From Shewanella psychrotolerans (GTDB lineage Bacteria; Pseudomonadota; Gammaproteobacteria; Enterobacterales; Shewanellaceae): 64,000 nucleotides of DNA. A program made the position numbers and the translations under genes. Below the pieces are notes generated by a model. The model saw only the letters and a list, made by a program, of their open reading frames with translations. It searched no databases and was not told where the DNA came from. Shown here one piece after another: positions 18,781 to 28,126 of this stretch. Location of the stretch: assembly GCF_019457595.1 (NCBI RefSeq), contig NZ_CP080419.1:2852001-2916000 (forward strand), written 5' to 3'. The stretch's first letter is position 1, and each line of letters opens with the position of its first letter.

Positions 18781-19959
18781 CTACAATGTACTTGCCTCTG
18801 TTAAGACTTGCCGGATCACAGCACATGTAGTGTCGATCTCTTCAGAAGTTAATGTCGGATGAACAAGAAACATTAAGCTAGTATCACCTAACTCGACCGC
18901 ATTTTTAAGTCTATCTTTAGGGCGCCAGCCAGTGTCGTCAAACGCCTTTTCTAAATAAACTTCAGAACAGCTCCCCTGAAAAACTGGAACACCTGATCCA
19001 TTAATCGCATCCACAATACGATCTCGGCTCCAACCTTGCGCTAAAAAGACTTCATTGATAAAAACATAATGCTTATATTCAGCATGAACTAAATCATCAT
19101 CTACCCTTACAATCCGTACAAGTGGTATATCTTTTACAGCTTCATCAATCGCCGACGCATTAGCCTGACGCTTCTGTGTCCATTCAGGCATTTTTTTGAG
19201 TTGGTATCGACCCAGAGCAGCTTGCATCTCTGTCATTCGCCAATTAGTTCCAAAGCTTTCATGTAACCAGCGAAATCCGGGAGGATGCTGTTTGTTATAG
19301 ATAGCATCAAAACTTTTACCGTGATCTTTATAAGACCACATCTTTGACCATAATACTCTGTCATTTGTTGTGACCATTCCACCTTCACCGCCAGTAGTCA
19401 TGATTTTGTCTTGACAGAATGACCAAGCCCCTATGTGTCCAATACTTCCAACTGAACGGCCTTTATAGCGAGCCCCATGAGCTTGTGCGCAATCTTCAAT
19501 AACATAAAAACCATGTTTCTCTGAAAGCTGCATAATAGGGTCCATATCAGCGGGCATTCCAGCTAGATGAACCACGATGACAGCTTTGGTCTTAGGAGTC
19601 AGTACAGCTTCGATAGATTGCGCAGTAATATTTTGGCTATTCAGATCAACATCAGCAAAAACGGGCGTGGCACCTGCAGTGACAATTGAAGAAGCTGATG
19701 CAAGGAAAGTACGAGGTGTTGTTATCACCTCATCTTCTACACCGATATTTAACGCTTTTAAGGCAATATCTAATGCTAAAGTACCATTACTCAGAGCGAC
19801 CGCATAATCGGTGCCCGCAAAAACCGCAAATTCAGTTTCAAAAGCACGTCCCTCCGGACCGGTCCAATAATTAACTTTGTTAGACAATAAAATATCACGG
19901 ACAATATTAGCTTCCTCAACAGAATATGAGGGCCAAGGGGAAAAAGGAGTGTTAAGCAC
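18781..19959 (-). CDS. DegT/DnrJ/EryC1-family sugar aminotransferase (PglE-like)
   Basis: A 392-residue PLP-dependent aminotransferase acting on a keto nucleotide sugar. The PLP lysine is Lys185 in WSFCQDKIMTTGGEGG, and Asp156 in VIEDCAQAHGA contacts the cofactor. Position next to a PglD-like acetyltransferase and a PglC-like transferase suggests it aminates the 4-keto product of the PglF-like dehydratase. It starts 11 bp after the acetyltransferase gene ends and is the last gene of its transcription unit. Confidence 0.93.
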   Translation of the reverse strand: MLNTPFSPWPSYSVEEANIVRDILLSNKVNYWTGPEGRAFETEFAVFAGTDYAVALSNGTLALDIALKALNIGVEDEVITTPRTFLASASSIVTAGATPVFADVDLNSQNITAQSIEAVLTPKTKAVIVVHLAGMPADMDPIMQLSEKHGFYVIEDCAQAHGARYKGRSVGSIGHIGAWSFCQDKIMTTGGEGGMVTTNDRVLWSKMWSYKDHGKSFDAIYNKQHPPGFRWLHESFGTNWRMTEMQAALGRYQLKKMPEWTQKRQANASAIDEAVKDIPLVRIVRVDDDLVHAEYKHYVFINEVFLAQGWSRDRIVDAINGSGVPVFQGSCSEVYLEKAFDDTGWRPKDRLKNAVELGDTSLMFLVHPTLTSEEIDTTCAVIRQVLTEASTL

Positions 19960-19970
19960 AAAAACCTCTA

Positions 19971-20594
19971 TTATATATGAATACTTTTCGCAGGAACGCC
20001 CACCACAGATAAACCTTGCATGACATCGTTAATCACAACAGATCCGGCACCGACGATGACATTACTGTCAATTTGTATCTGCTGAATGATGCTTGCTCCA
20101 ATACCAATCCAGGAACAGCGCCCTATTTTGACTCCACCAGCCAGATTAGCACCAGGGCTAATATGTACGGCTTCTTCAAGCTTACAATCATGATCAATGG
20201 TACAATTTGTGTTGATTATACCAGCCTTGCCAACACAGGCATAAGCCCCTACAACGGCATTAGCCATTACAGCTGTCCCGGATGCAAGTTTACTATATTT
20301 ACTGACAACGGCAGAAGGATGAATAAGGCTTATGGCTTTCCCACCAGCTAATTCAAAAGTGATATGTTTATCAAGTCTGATCGCATTATTACCGATAGCA
20401 ACAAAGAAGGCACCAAACTCATGCAAAGAGCTGATAAGCATATCGGAATCACCGTTAACACGCCAGCCCTCGAGTTGAGTTATACTTGGCCATGCATCAT
20501 CAAAAAATACAATCTCAGACCAACCATTTAACTCTGCGATCTCAGCAATAACTTTTCCATGACCACTGGCGCCAAATATTGCAAGCTTACTCAA
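19971..20594 (-). CDS. NeuD/PglD-family sugar O/N-acyltransferase
   Basis: A 207-residue acetyl-CoA-dependent enzyme. The N-terminal Rossmann-like part starts KLAIFGASGHGKVIAEIA and binds the nucleotide sugar; the C-terminal part is a left-handed beta-helix of hexapeptide repeats. The probable catalytic His is in NCTIDHDC. It would acetylate the 4-amino group formed by the neighbouring aminotransferase, giving a bacillosamine-type sugar. It overlaps the sugar transferase gene by four bases. Confidence 0.93.
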   Translation of the reverse strand: MSKLAIFGASGHGKVIAEIAELNGWSEIVFFDDAWPSITQLEGWRVNGDSDMLISSLHEFGAFFVAIGNNAIRLDKHITFELAGGKAISLIHPSAVVSKYSKLASGTAVMANAVVGAYACVGKAGIINTNCTIDHDCKLEEAVHISPGANLAGGVKIGRCSWIGIGASIIQQIQIDSNVIVGAGSVVINDVMQGLSVVGVPAKSIHI

Positions 20595-21190
20595 TCTTGT
20601 TTACTTCCCTTAAAAGCTTCGACGGTAACATGGCCCTGGGCTGAAATACCCTCTTTGAAGAATACTTTCTTAACCGTCAATAAGAGTATCTTCATATCTA
20701 AAAAGAGTGACTGATTATCAACATACCACACATCAAGTCTGAACTTTTCTTCCCAGGTGATTGCATTACGCCCATTAATCTGCGCCCAACCGGTAATTCC
20801 TGGACGTACATCATGTCTCCTTGCCTGCTCTTCATTGTATAAAGGCAGATACTCAACCAAAAGAGGACGAGGACCAACGAGACTCATATCGCCTTTAAGT
20901 ACACTCCAAAGACCGGGTAGCTCATCTAAACTTGTCGACCTCAGTTTCTGGCCGAAAGGTGTAAGCCTTTCGGAGTCTGGTAACACATTCCCCTGTTCAT
21001 CAACACCATCTTTCATGCTCCTGAACTTTAACATCTCAAAAATTTCACCATTCAGGCCAGGTCTCTTTTGCCTGAAAATAACAGGGGAGCCTAAATGATT
21101 TTTCACTTTCCTACTGACAATAAGCAGTACGGGTGCGAGTAGAATTAACGCAAATAAAGATAATATGATATCAAGTGAACGTTTAATCAT
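20591..21190 (-). CDS. Initiating sugar-1-phosphate transferase (PglC-like)
   Basis: A 199-residue monotopic phosphoglycosyltransferase with one N-terminal membrane segment (IILSLFALILLAPVLLIV). It carries the FRSM segment, the catalytic Asp-Glu pair in STSLDELPGLWSVLKGDMSLVGPRP, and the RPGITGWAQINGR segment. It transfers a sugar-1-phosphate from UDP to undecaprenyl phosphate and starts the repeat unit. The small size fits PglC rather than the long WbaP type. The substrate is probably the di-N-acetylbacillosamine-type sugar made by its neighbours. Confidence 0.93.
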   Translation of the reverse strand: MIKRSLDIILSLFALILLAPVLLIVSRKVKNHLGSPVIFRQKRPGLNGEIFEMLKFRSMKDGVDEQGNVLPDSERLTPFGQKLRSTSLDELPGLWSVLKGDMSLVGPRPLLVEYLPLYNEEQARRHDVRPGITGWAQINGRNAITWEEKFRLDVWYVDNQSLFLDMKILLLTVKKVFFKEGISAQGHVTVEAFKGSKQD

Positions 21191-22409
21191 TTACCGCCTC
21201 CATCAAAGCCGTTTCAACTCTGTCTGCCATAATATCCCGGGAAAACTTGTTATATGCCAGATAATGGCAATTGGTCACGGCTGTTTCATACGATGTGTCA
21301 TTCAAAAGGAAATTAGACAAGTTTAGTGCAGAGTTATCATGGTTTTTGGCATCTAAAATCAAACCACATTTATACTCTTCAATAAAGTCTTTCTGCCAAC
21401 CACCATAATTGATTGCAATAGGGGTTGAAGAAGCCAATGCATCGAATAATTTATTGGCAGAATTATGCCACATCTGCTCTACATCGCCAAACAGCGACAT
21501 AGAGAGATCTGCTGCCGACAACAGGGAGACGATTTCAGTTTTTGGTACAGGATCGAGAAAAAAAAGATTTTTCTCAAATACACCTGCCAACTTAGCTTTT
21601 TCAATAATAGCTTGTTTTTCCATGCCATCACCAATAGCAACAAAACAGATGTTATTATCAATTTCTCGCATCTTAGAGGCCAACTCAACCAGATAACCGA
21701 CCTTATTAATTAGACCAAAGGTACCGGTATAAACCACCAATTTACGCCCTTTCAAAAATGGGAGTTTTTCCTGTTTATATCTTTCACCCAATGACTTATC
21801 AACATCAAACAGTGTGGTGTCACAGCTATTGGTGGCAAGAAATACATGTTCTTTAGCTACTCCGTGCCGCGTGATCCCATCGCACATACCTGGCGAAAGC
21901 CCGATAAGCCTTTTTGAGTTGTGGTAGGTATACTTTTCAAACCATTGAGCAAACTTGATAACAAAGCGATTTTTTATGGCGCCCACTGCAATCGGCAGTT
22001 CCGGCCAAAGGTCCCTAACTTCAAACACCATAGGCTTTCGCTTAAGTTTCGAATAAACCAGACCTGGAATAGCAATGGTCAAAGGTGTACTGGTAGCCAG
22101 AACAACATCAGCTTTAACAGTTAAAGACTTAAATGTAGATAACAATGAAAACTGTAAAAACTTAAATATGCGTTTTATGAAGGAATCACGGTTAGAATAA
22201 GGCAGGTGTAAGACATGTAGCTTGATCCCCTCAAGCTCAAGAAAATTCCAACCTTCTGCAAATGCACTCTCAGTAGAAAGGTAAGCAGAAGAGGTCACAA
22301 AGGTGACATCATGCCCTTTGGCAACAAGCCGTTTAGCCATTTCGTATGAGCGCGTCCCTGCATTTGAGCTCGGAGTCGCAAAGTATTGGTGTAAATATAA
22401 TATTCTCAA
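21183..22409 (-). CDS. Glycosyltransferase family 4 (WbuB-like)
   Basis: A 408-residue GT-B glycosyltransferase. The N-terminus MRILYLHQYFATPSSNAGTR and the FEVRDLWPELP segment are typical of the WbuB-like group. It probably adds the second sugar to the lipid-linked sugar made by the PglC-like protein. It overlaps that gene by eight bases, which supports consecutive steps. Donor and linkage cannot be read from the sequence. Confidence 0.9.
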   Translation of the reverse strand: MRILYLHQYFATPSSNAGTRSYEMAKRLVAKGHDVTFVTSSAYLSTESAFAEGWNFLELEGIKLHVLHLPYSNRDSFIKRIFKFLQFSLLSTFKSLTVKADVVLATSTPLTIAIPGLVYSKLKRKPMVFEVRDLWPELPIAVGAIKNRFVIKFAQWFEKYTYHNSKRLIGLSPGMCDGITRHGVAKEHVFLATNSCDTTLFDVDKSLGERYKQEKLPFLKGRKLVVYTGTFGLINKVGYLVELASKMREIDNNICFVAIGDGMEKQAIIEKAKLAGVFEKNLFFLDPVPKTEIVSLLSAADLSMSLFGDVEQMWHNSANKLFDALASSTPIAINYGGWQKDFIEEYKCGLILDAKNHDNSALNLSNFLLNDTSYETAVTNCHYLAYNKFSRDIMADRVETALMEAVND

Positions 22410-22489
22410 AGTGGGTGCCCCAACTGTATTCCTTTAAAATCCATTTGTTATGATAAAAACTCTTTTGCTATGTTTCCACATAGTGATGA

Positions 22490-23575
22490 CTAGCGCTCAA
22501 TGACCTGCTTATAAGCCGCGATCATAGTTTCGATACAGGCTGTTTCAGAATATTTTTCGACAACATTCTTTCGCCCCTTAAGACCATATAAGCGTCTCTT
22601 ACTGGGATCCATAGCTAACTCTTTTAATGCTGCTGTGGTCGAAGTGACATCATCGATAGGAACTATCAACCCAGTAGAACGATTTGATACGACCTCACAT
22701 AATCCATCGGCATTTGAAACCAAAACCGGCAACTCGCAGGAGGATGCCTCAAGCACTGCGACACCAAAGCTTTCAGATCGGCTCAAAGCAACGTATAGAT
22801 CAAGTTGGTTTAATATTTGCGGCACTTCGGTATTAGGCACAAAACCACCGAAAACGACCTGATTATTAATACCAAGTTGTGCAGCAAGTTCAGTCAATGA
22901 ATCAGCTTCTACCCCTTCACCGTATATTTGCAGCTCAAAATCACACTCAGGCGTCTGTTTCACTAAACGCTCAAAGGCATGAAGTAACACGTCGATCCCA
23001 TAGATATGCTTAAGAGACTTGACAGTGCCTATGACAACTTTAGAACGCTGACCGTTTTCACGTCTAATGTCTGGCAAGGGTTTAAACAGGTCTGTGTTGA
23101 CTCCAAACGGGGTGATGTATACAGGTACATCTTTTGCTAACCTTTGCTCATTTAACTCATTTTGCATGCAGTAGCTTGTTGAAAAAATAGCATTTGCTCG
23201 GCTTAGAATCTGGTTCAGCACCCATGAATGTACACCAGACTTCTTAGGGAACAGGTAAACATCACTGCCCCATAAAGAGATCACATTAGGACAATACTGA
23301 CATGCTAAAACAGACAATAATCCATAACCCGTAGCATAATGAGCATTTAACAGATCAGGCCCTATCTCTTTCAACAGTTTTCTGAGCGCGAGAACATTCA
23401 AAAGGTAACCCAAAGGCGCCTTAAAAGGCAGTTGGTGCACTGTCACACTGGGGTCAAAATCTTGAGTAACGGCATGAAGAGAAATCACATGAACATGGAC
23501 ACCACTTCGAGCCAGTCCATTAGCCCATTTTACGGTGTGAACATTATTTGCAGCTGAGAGTAAAACTATCTTCAT
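22490..23575 (-). CDS. Glycosyltransferase family 4
   Basis: A 361-residue GT-B enzyme. The N-terminal domain starts MKIVLLSAANNVHTVKWANGL; the C-terminal domain has the donor-site ESFGVAVLEAS segment (glutamates about residues 267 and 275) and GLCEVV. It acts on the cytoplasmic face in repeat-unit assembly. The donor sugar is not predictable here. It is separated from its neighbours by about 80 bp on each side, in the same direction. Confidence 0.9.
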   Translation of the reverse strand: MKIVLLSAANNVHTVKWANGLARSGVHVHVISLHAVTQDFDPSVTVHQLPFKAPLGYLLNVLALRKLLKEIGPDLLNAHYATGYGLLSVLACQYCPNVISLWGSDVYLFPKKSGVHSWVLNQILSRANAIFSTSYCMQNELNEQRLAKDVPVYITPFGVNTDLFKPLPDIRRENGQRSKVVIGTVKSLKHIYGIDVLLHAFERLVKQTPECDFELQIYGEGVEADSLTELAAQLGINNQVVFGGFVPNTEVPQILNQLDLYVALSRSESFGVAVLEASSCELPVLVSNADGLCEVVSNRSTGLIVPIDDVTSTTAALKELAMDPSKRRLYGLKGRKNVVEKYSETACIETMIAAYKQVIER

Positions 23576-23653
23576 CTAAAAGCCTATCGCCCCGAAAACG
23601 GCACTTATTACAATGTGTTGGATTATGTAGTGATAACTGTTCAAGCTAACAAG

Positions 23654-24514
23654 TTAAAACCTGAATCGGTCAATGAGTCTCTTTACAACTTTCAAATTCA
23701 CATTCAAATATAAAGCAGTAGCTGCTTTCCAATTACCTTTATTAACCAGCTTAAAGAAACTAGAAAATGAAAAACCTTCACCAGCCATACGAATACGCAT
23801 GATCTCTAATGAATTTTGATGACCCTGCGACATCATGTTCTTGTGCTTTTCAGTAAAAAGCCCTAACGCAGCCAGCCGTTTGGTGGGGAAATTACTGATC
23901 CTATCTTGCTCATGAGAAGTGTGCCATACATAGGTCGCCTGTGAGACCTTTATACCGGGGCCGAACTTAGCAACGAGTCGAACCCAAGTATCGTAATCCT
24001 GAAACGCAGGAAATGCTTCATCGAACCCACCGATCTCTCTCATTCTGGAAGTCAGCGTGAACACTTGATTACCCACCTTGTTGTAATGCAATAGACTTGA
24101 TAATTCTATGACACCACAATCGAGAGACCTTTCAATCTGCGAACTCCCAGTGTCCTCCAGCAAACAAGCCGCAACAAAAGCATAGTTTTCATCGAACGCA
24201 TTATATAAACCCAATAAGTGATCCGGCTTAAATTCATCATCATCGTCTAAGCCGGTAATGTACTTACCCTTGGCCACTGAAATGGCATAGTTTCGAGCAG
24301 CGCAAGCTCCTTTGGGCTTATCGTGACGAAGAAAAACAATATTGTCATGCTCGATAAGATAAGATTGTACAGTGGCAGCGGTATCATCAGAAGAACCATC
24401 ATCAACAATAATAATCTCAACGTCTTTGTAACTCTGACGTAATACAGAATCCACAGCACGCCTTAGTAAGGCTGAACGATTATGCGTAGGAATATAAACA
24501 GAAATAAGAAACAT
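23654..24514 (-). CDS. Glycosyltransferase family 2
   Basis: A 286-residue GT-A glycosyltransferase with SVYIPTHNRS at the start, the VDDGSSDDT nucleotide-binding segment near residue 38, and the metal-binding DDDD cluster in GLDDDDEFKPDHL near 94. A C-terminal helical tail may contact the membrane. It is probably inverting and adds another sugar of the repeat unit. Confidence 0.9.
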   Translation of the reverse strand: MFLISVYIPTHNRSALLRRAVDSVLRQSYKDVEIIIVDDGSSDDTAATVQSYLIEHDNIVFLRHDKPKGACAARNYAISVAKGKYITGLDDDDEFKPDHLLGLYNAFDENYAFVAACLLEDTGSSQIERSLDCGVIELSSLLHYNKVGNQVFTLTSRMREIGGFDEAFPAFQDYDTWVRLVAKFGPGIKVSQATYVWHTSHEQDRISNFPTKRLAALGLFTEKHKNMMSQGHQNSLEIMRIRMAGEGFSFSSFFKLVNKGNWKAATALYLNVNLKVVKRLIDRFRF

Positions 24515-24555
24515 TAATAACCTTTATAATAAAATTAAAACAATACATAATCATA

Positions 24556-24577
24556 TTGATGTTGATGTTGATGTTGA
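24556..24577. repeat. Short hexamer repeat (TTGATG)3.7
   Basis: Three exact TTGATG copies plus four bases, between the Wzy gene and the GT2 gene. Short, and possibly chance. Confidence 0.7.
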
Positions 24578-24608
24578 AAAAATTAGTTTGGAGCAGATAT
24601 CTTCGGCT

Positions 24609-25931
24609 CTAAAAAGTAAAACCTTTCCATTCAACAGCTTGATTTGTAGTATTAAGTTTATTACATAACAAGTAGTAAAATGTAACCAAATAGAATATTT
24701 TCATAAAAGCAACGCTGAAGAAGATGACTTCGCCCTTGTAGTGAAAAACAAATGAAATAAAAATAAACATACTATAGAACAAGGCACTCCTAGGCATCAC
24801 TGACTTTACATTTTCATAAGCCCAAAAATTCATGAATATATAGATAACATAGATCAGAAGACTTGGGGTCCCGCCAAAAAACAGCATAAACCTCATGTAA
24901 CCAGCATCGGTATGCATATAATGGGTCCCATCGAAATTTATATATTGACCAGAACCAATTAGCACCTCCTGCAAAGGCGGAATGAAATACATGTTATCTA
25001 ATGCAGTTAAAGAATTAACAGCAAACGAACCAGTTTCGAGGTAATTCCATACAAAACGAAAAACATAACGAGAATATAGAAAAGCCACTTCCATTAAAAA
25101 CTCATTATTAAGCACATAAACAGTAACACTGGAAACAATAAACCCAAATATCACTACTTGTTTAAAACTACTTCTCAACAAACCCGAAAAGTTCATGGAA
25201 AATAGGTAGAACACAAACCCAACAGCAAATCCTAAAACTGCCGTTCTACCAGCTGAAAGAGCAGCCAGCAAACATAAAACGAATATAATAAAAGTATACA
25301 GTGAATTAGAATTTTTATTATAAAATGCAAACCAATAATGCAATAGAAATCCCAGAAATCCCATAGTAATCGCTAAGCCAAAAGCTACAGATCCTGATAC
25401 ACCCAACCCCCTAACATTATTATAAGTGGCCATTCGCTCTAGCTGACTATCAGTACGGATAAACGACTGAATCAACTCTCTCACTTCCGGGGACAAAAGC
25501 ATTATCAATATTAAGAAAGTTTGAATAAACAAAACATGAACCATCAAATCAATGATGTTTCTCTTTCCGGCGTAAGTAAAGATCAAACTAACCAACGCAA
25601 CACAACCGAAGGTAGACAAAAAATTATTCGTTAATGTTCTGCCAATCGTAAAATCATATTGATTATGAAGTGTCGTCACAAATAGCGAAAAAAGTAGCAG
25701 AAACAAAAAAATAACGAGTGAAGAAATAACAAACTTGTTTTTTATCAAGCTTGTAAAACAGTTCATGGCAGTCTGTGAAACCAATAAAAAAGCAAAAGAT
25801 AATACTATTGCTAAATATGCTGAATTCCCCACCACTGGAAGGGGAAAAGCAAACACAAAACAAAATGCCAACAAAACCAGTGCTAACCATCTGGTTTTGT
25901 CGGCGAATTGGTTAATTCGAGAAATTAACAT
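24609..25931 (-). CDS. wzy: O-antigen/capsule polymerase (Wzy-like)
   Basis: A 440-residue, very hydrophobic protein with about eleven or twelve predicted helices and a larger periplasmic loop around residues 300-350 (SLTALDNMYFIPPLQEVLIGSGQ). This matches the Wzy/O-antigen ligase superfamily. As usual for Wzy there is little motif conservation; the call rests on topology and on its place between glycosyltransferase and flippase genes. The frame extends to a GTG at 25952, but the ATG at 25931 overlaps the upstream stop by seven bases and is more likely. Confidence 0.82.
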   Translation of the reverse strand: MLISRINQFADKTRWLALVLLAFCFVFAFPLPVVGNSAYLAIVLSFAFLLVSQTAMNCFTSLIKNKFVISSLVIFLFLLLFSLFVTTLHNQYDFTIGRTLTNNFLSTFGCVALVSLIFTYAGKRNIIDLMVHVLFIQTFLILIMLLSPEVRELIQSFIRTDSQLERMATYNNVRGLGVSGSVAFGLAITMGFLGFLLHYWFAFYNKNSNSLYTFIIFVLCLLAALSAGRTAVLGFAVGFVFYLFSMNFSGLLRSSFKQVVIFGFIVSSVTVYVLNNEFLMEVAFLYSRYVFRFVWNYLETGSFAVNSLTALDNMYFIPPLQEVLIGSGQYINFDGTHYMHTDAGYMRFMLFFGGTPSLLIYVIYIFMNFWAYENVKSVMPRSALFYSMFIFISFVFHYKGEVIFFSVAFMKIFYLVTFYYLLCNKLNTTNQAVEWKGFTF

Positions 25932-27064
25932 TTTTCTTGAACTTGTTCCCACATTTGTTTAGATAAAGTTTTAAATTTATTTCTAGCATGAACCTGCTGC
26001 TCTCCGTTCGCTAACTGTTTAGCGGTACTGAAAGCTTCTCGTAGTTGCTCAGCGGTGATCTCAGGCGTAATTAAACACTCAGACTGAAGGTATTCTTCAT
26101 ATAAGCGCTCATACTTATGACTCCAGCTTGTTCCTAAACATGGGACCCCCTGAGAGAGCGCACTCACGCAGCCGTGGAAACGAGAACAGATAACGCCATG
26201 ACTGGCACCGATAATCCCCTTCACTTTTAATGGATCAGTTTCACGGATTAACTCTAAGTCGCCACCGCAAGCTTGATTAACTTGCTCACAGATAGCACCG
26301 TCACCCGCACCTTCATGGTTAAGCAAAACAGGCTGTAAGCCAAGTTCACGGATCATCGCAACGGCATCTTGTAAAACTCTAAGATAATTACTTTTCCATG
26401 CTGATTGATTATTACGACTACCCACCATATTACTGTTAGGAATGATCAGTACTTTCTGATCACCATTAACAAAATAGTCAGGTAAAACCCCCGTGACCAG
26501 ATTGGTAAAATCCGGGAACTGGTGCAAGTTACTGTTATCCCCGACAATGCCTTTAACATGTTGGTAACTGGTCTCTTCACGGGCACAGATCAGATCGGCT
26601 TGTGGCAGTGCTTTTTTAAGGTAACTCAAATCTTTGCTGCGGGTAAAAGGGCCCAATGCCTGAGGTAAAAAGAGATACTTTTGCCCATGAGCCTTAGAGC
26701 GAATAATCTCACCGGCTAACGCTTTAATCGTTAAACTGCCCCACTGATCACCATAAGCAAAACCAGACGCATCGAAAACATGAGTGATATCAGCCTCTGT
26801 GACGATTCCCCATTTATGCTTCAGCCAAGTTCTGAATTTTACTGGTAATTTATAGCTGATAAAATTTAAATCAATAATATTTTTACGAATAGAAAGCTTC
26901 TGATAAGCGCCTAATTTGGCACGTTCAACATAAGGCGAGTTCGGGTTTGCCGCCATTACAAGCTCAGCATCAGGCCAATGTGCTTTGATTTGCTCGATCA
27001 CTGCATGCACCATTAATTCGGCGCCTTTATTGACGAATTGAGAACCCTTAATTTCGATCATCAT
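25925..27064 (-). CDS. Polysaccharide pyruvyl transferase family protein
   Basis: A 379-residue protein of the CsaB/WcaK family, which adds pyruvate ketals to glycans using phosphoenolpyruvate. The N-terminus has the KGSQFVNKGAELMV segment, and the C-terminal part has CSRFHGCVSALSQGVPCLGTSWSHKYERL, with the conserved RFHG histidine. It would give the polysaccharide a negative charge. It abuts the nitroreductase gene with no spacing (27064/27065). Some members of the family have other partners, so acceptor and even reaction are inferred. Confidence 0.87.
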   Translation of the reverse strand: MMIEIKGSQFVNKGAELMVHAVIEQIKAHWPDAELVMAANPNSPYVERAKLGAYQKLSIRKNIIDLNFISYKLPVKFRTWLKHKWGIVTEADITHVFDASGFAYGDQWGSLTIKALAGEIIRSKAHGQKYLFLPQALGPFTRSKDLSYLKKALPQADLICAREETSYQHVKGIVGDNSNLHQFPDFTNLVTGVLPDYFVNGDQKVLIIPNSNMVGSRNNQSAWKSNYLRVLQDAVAMIRELGLQPVLLNHEGAGDGAICEQVNQACGGDLELIRETDPLKVKGIIGASHGVICSRFHGCVSALSQGVPCLGTSWSHKYERLYEEYLQSECLITPEITAEQLREAFSTAKQLANGEQQVHARNKFKTLSKQMWEQVQEKC

Positions 27065-28126
27065 CTACTTAACTTCCTTAACTAACAAACTGTCACTTTT
27101 CTTCTGAGAGAATGGGATCCCACCGTCTTTATCTGCGTACCCGACGGCGAGCAACATAACGACTCGCTCGTGATATTTGAGCTTCAACTTTGTATTCAAC
27201 ATTTTTTCACGTTGCTCAACATCTGGCCAGTTAATAGAGCAGGTTGATAGCCCGAGAGTCTCAAGAGCTAACATCAGTTGCATACTGGCTAATGAAGCAT
27301 CAATGTAGATAATATGACGATCACGCTCAGCAGGATAGGCGTTGAGGTTACCTACGATAGCAATGATACAAGGTAAATTATCTGAAAAACCAACGGTGCC
27401 CATGGCGCAGTTGGCAATATCGGTGGCTTTATCACTGTCATTAACCACATGAAACTCGAATGGCTGCCTGTTACAAGCAGACGGAGCGAGACTCGCTGCA
27501 TTGACGGCCTTGCGAATATCCGCAATGTCTACCGGCTTGTTCTGATACCAACGCACAGACCTTCTACGCTTAAACAGTGTTAAAAGCTGATCAAAATCGA
27601 CCGGACAATCTGGCAGCTCTTTATAGGCATAGGGCACACTCAGTGTCTCTGAACCCACGGGACTCCGTGGAGAAAAAATAGCCCTTGCCTTATCAATTTT
27701 ACTGTTATGTCCCACAACTTCAAAATACCGGGTTAACACATCAGTTGCCCATTTTTTTTCATCGCTACATAACTCAGTACTGTTGATCGCAGCGTTATAA
27801 CACTCAACCGTCTCAAAAATATATCCGTCGGCGAAAACATCTCTTCTGGGCTGCATGATCAAGCCCTTCTCAAGGCGGTGAATATTTCTACGTAATAATA
27901 TACAGGTGTGACCTATCAAGGCTAAAGAGCGCTCATAGGCAAGCCTGCCATCCAGTACCGCCTTGTGTTCACGATAAAACTGACGACTGAAAAAGGTATA
28001 GTAGAAAGAGGCTAAAAAACCGTTTTTTGAAAACAGGCGAATCATCATCATATCCACACCGTCTATCTTACTTTTGAGTGCCAAAATAGCATTTTTAGGC
28101 AGTAATTTTACAAGAGCTTGTTTCAT
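27065..28126 (-). CDS. Nitroreductase-family flavoprotein with N-terminal extension
   Basis: A 353-residue protein. The C-terminal ~165 residues form an FMN-binding nitroreductase domain, with RRRSVRWYQNKPVD, SLAPSACNRQPF and the C-terminal VMLLAVGYAD. The first ~185 residues are an extra domain with no motif I know. Such genes recur in polysaccharide clusters beside pyruvyl transferases, but a reaction has not been assigned to my knowledge. It is tightly packed between the pyruvyl transferase and flippase genes, so it is part of the glycan operon. Confidence 0.85.
   Translation of the reverse strand: MKQALVKLLPKNAILALKSKIDGVDMMMIRLFSKNGFLASFYYTFFSRQFYREHKAVLDGRLAYERSLALIGHTCILLRRNIHRLEKGLIMQPRRDVFADGYIFETVECYNAAINSTELCSDEKKWATDVLTRYFEVVGHNSKIDKARAIFSPRSPVGSETLSVPYAYKELPDCPVDFDQLLTLFKRRRSVRWYQNKPVDIADIRKAVNAASLAPSACNRQPFEFHVVNDSDKATDIANCAMGTVGFSDNLPCIIAIVGNLNAYPAERDRHIIYIDASLASMQLMLALETLGLSTCSINWPDVEQREKMLNTKLKLKYHERVVMLLAVGYADKDGGIPFSQKKSDSLLVKEVK

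Noticed and set aside
18620..18826. Minus-strand 68-codon frame after the aminotransferase gene
   Set aside because: It overlaps the end of the aminotransferase gene and runs through its terminator.
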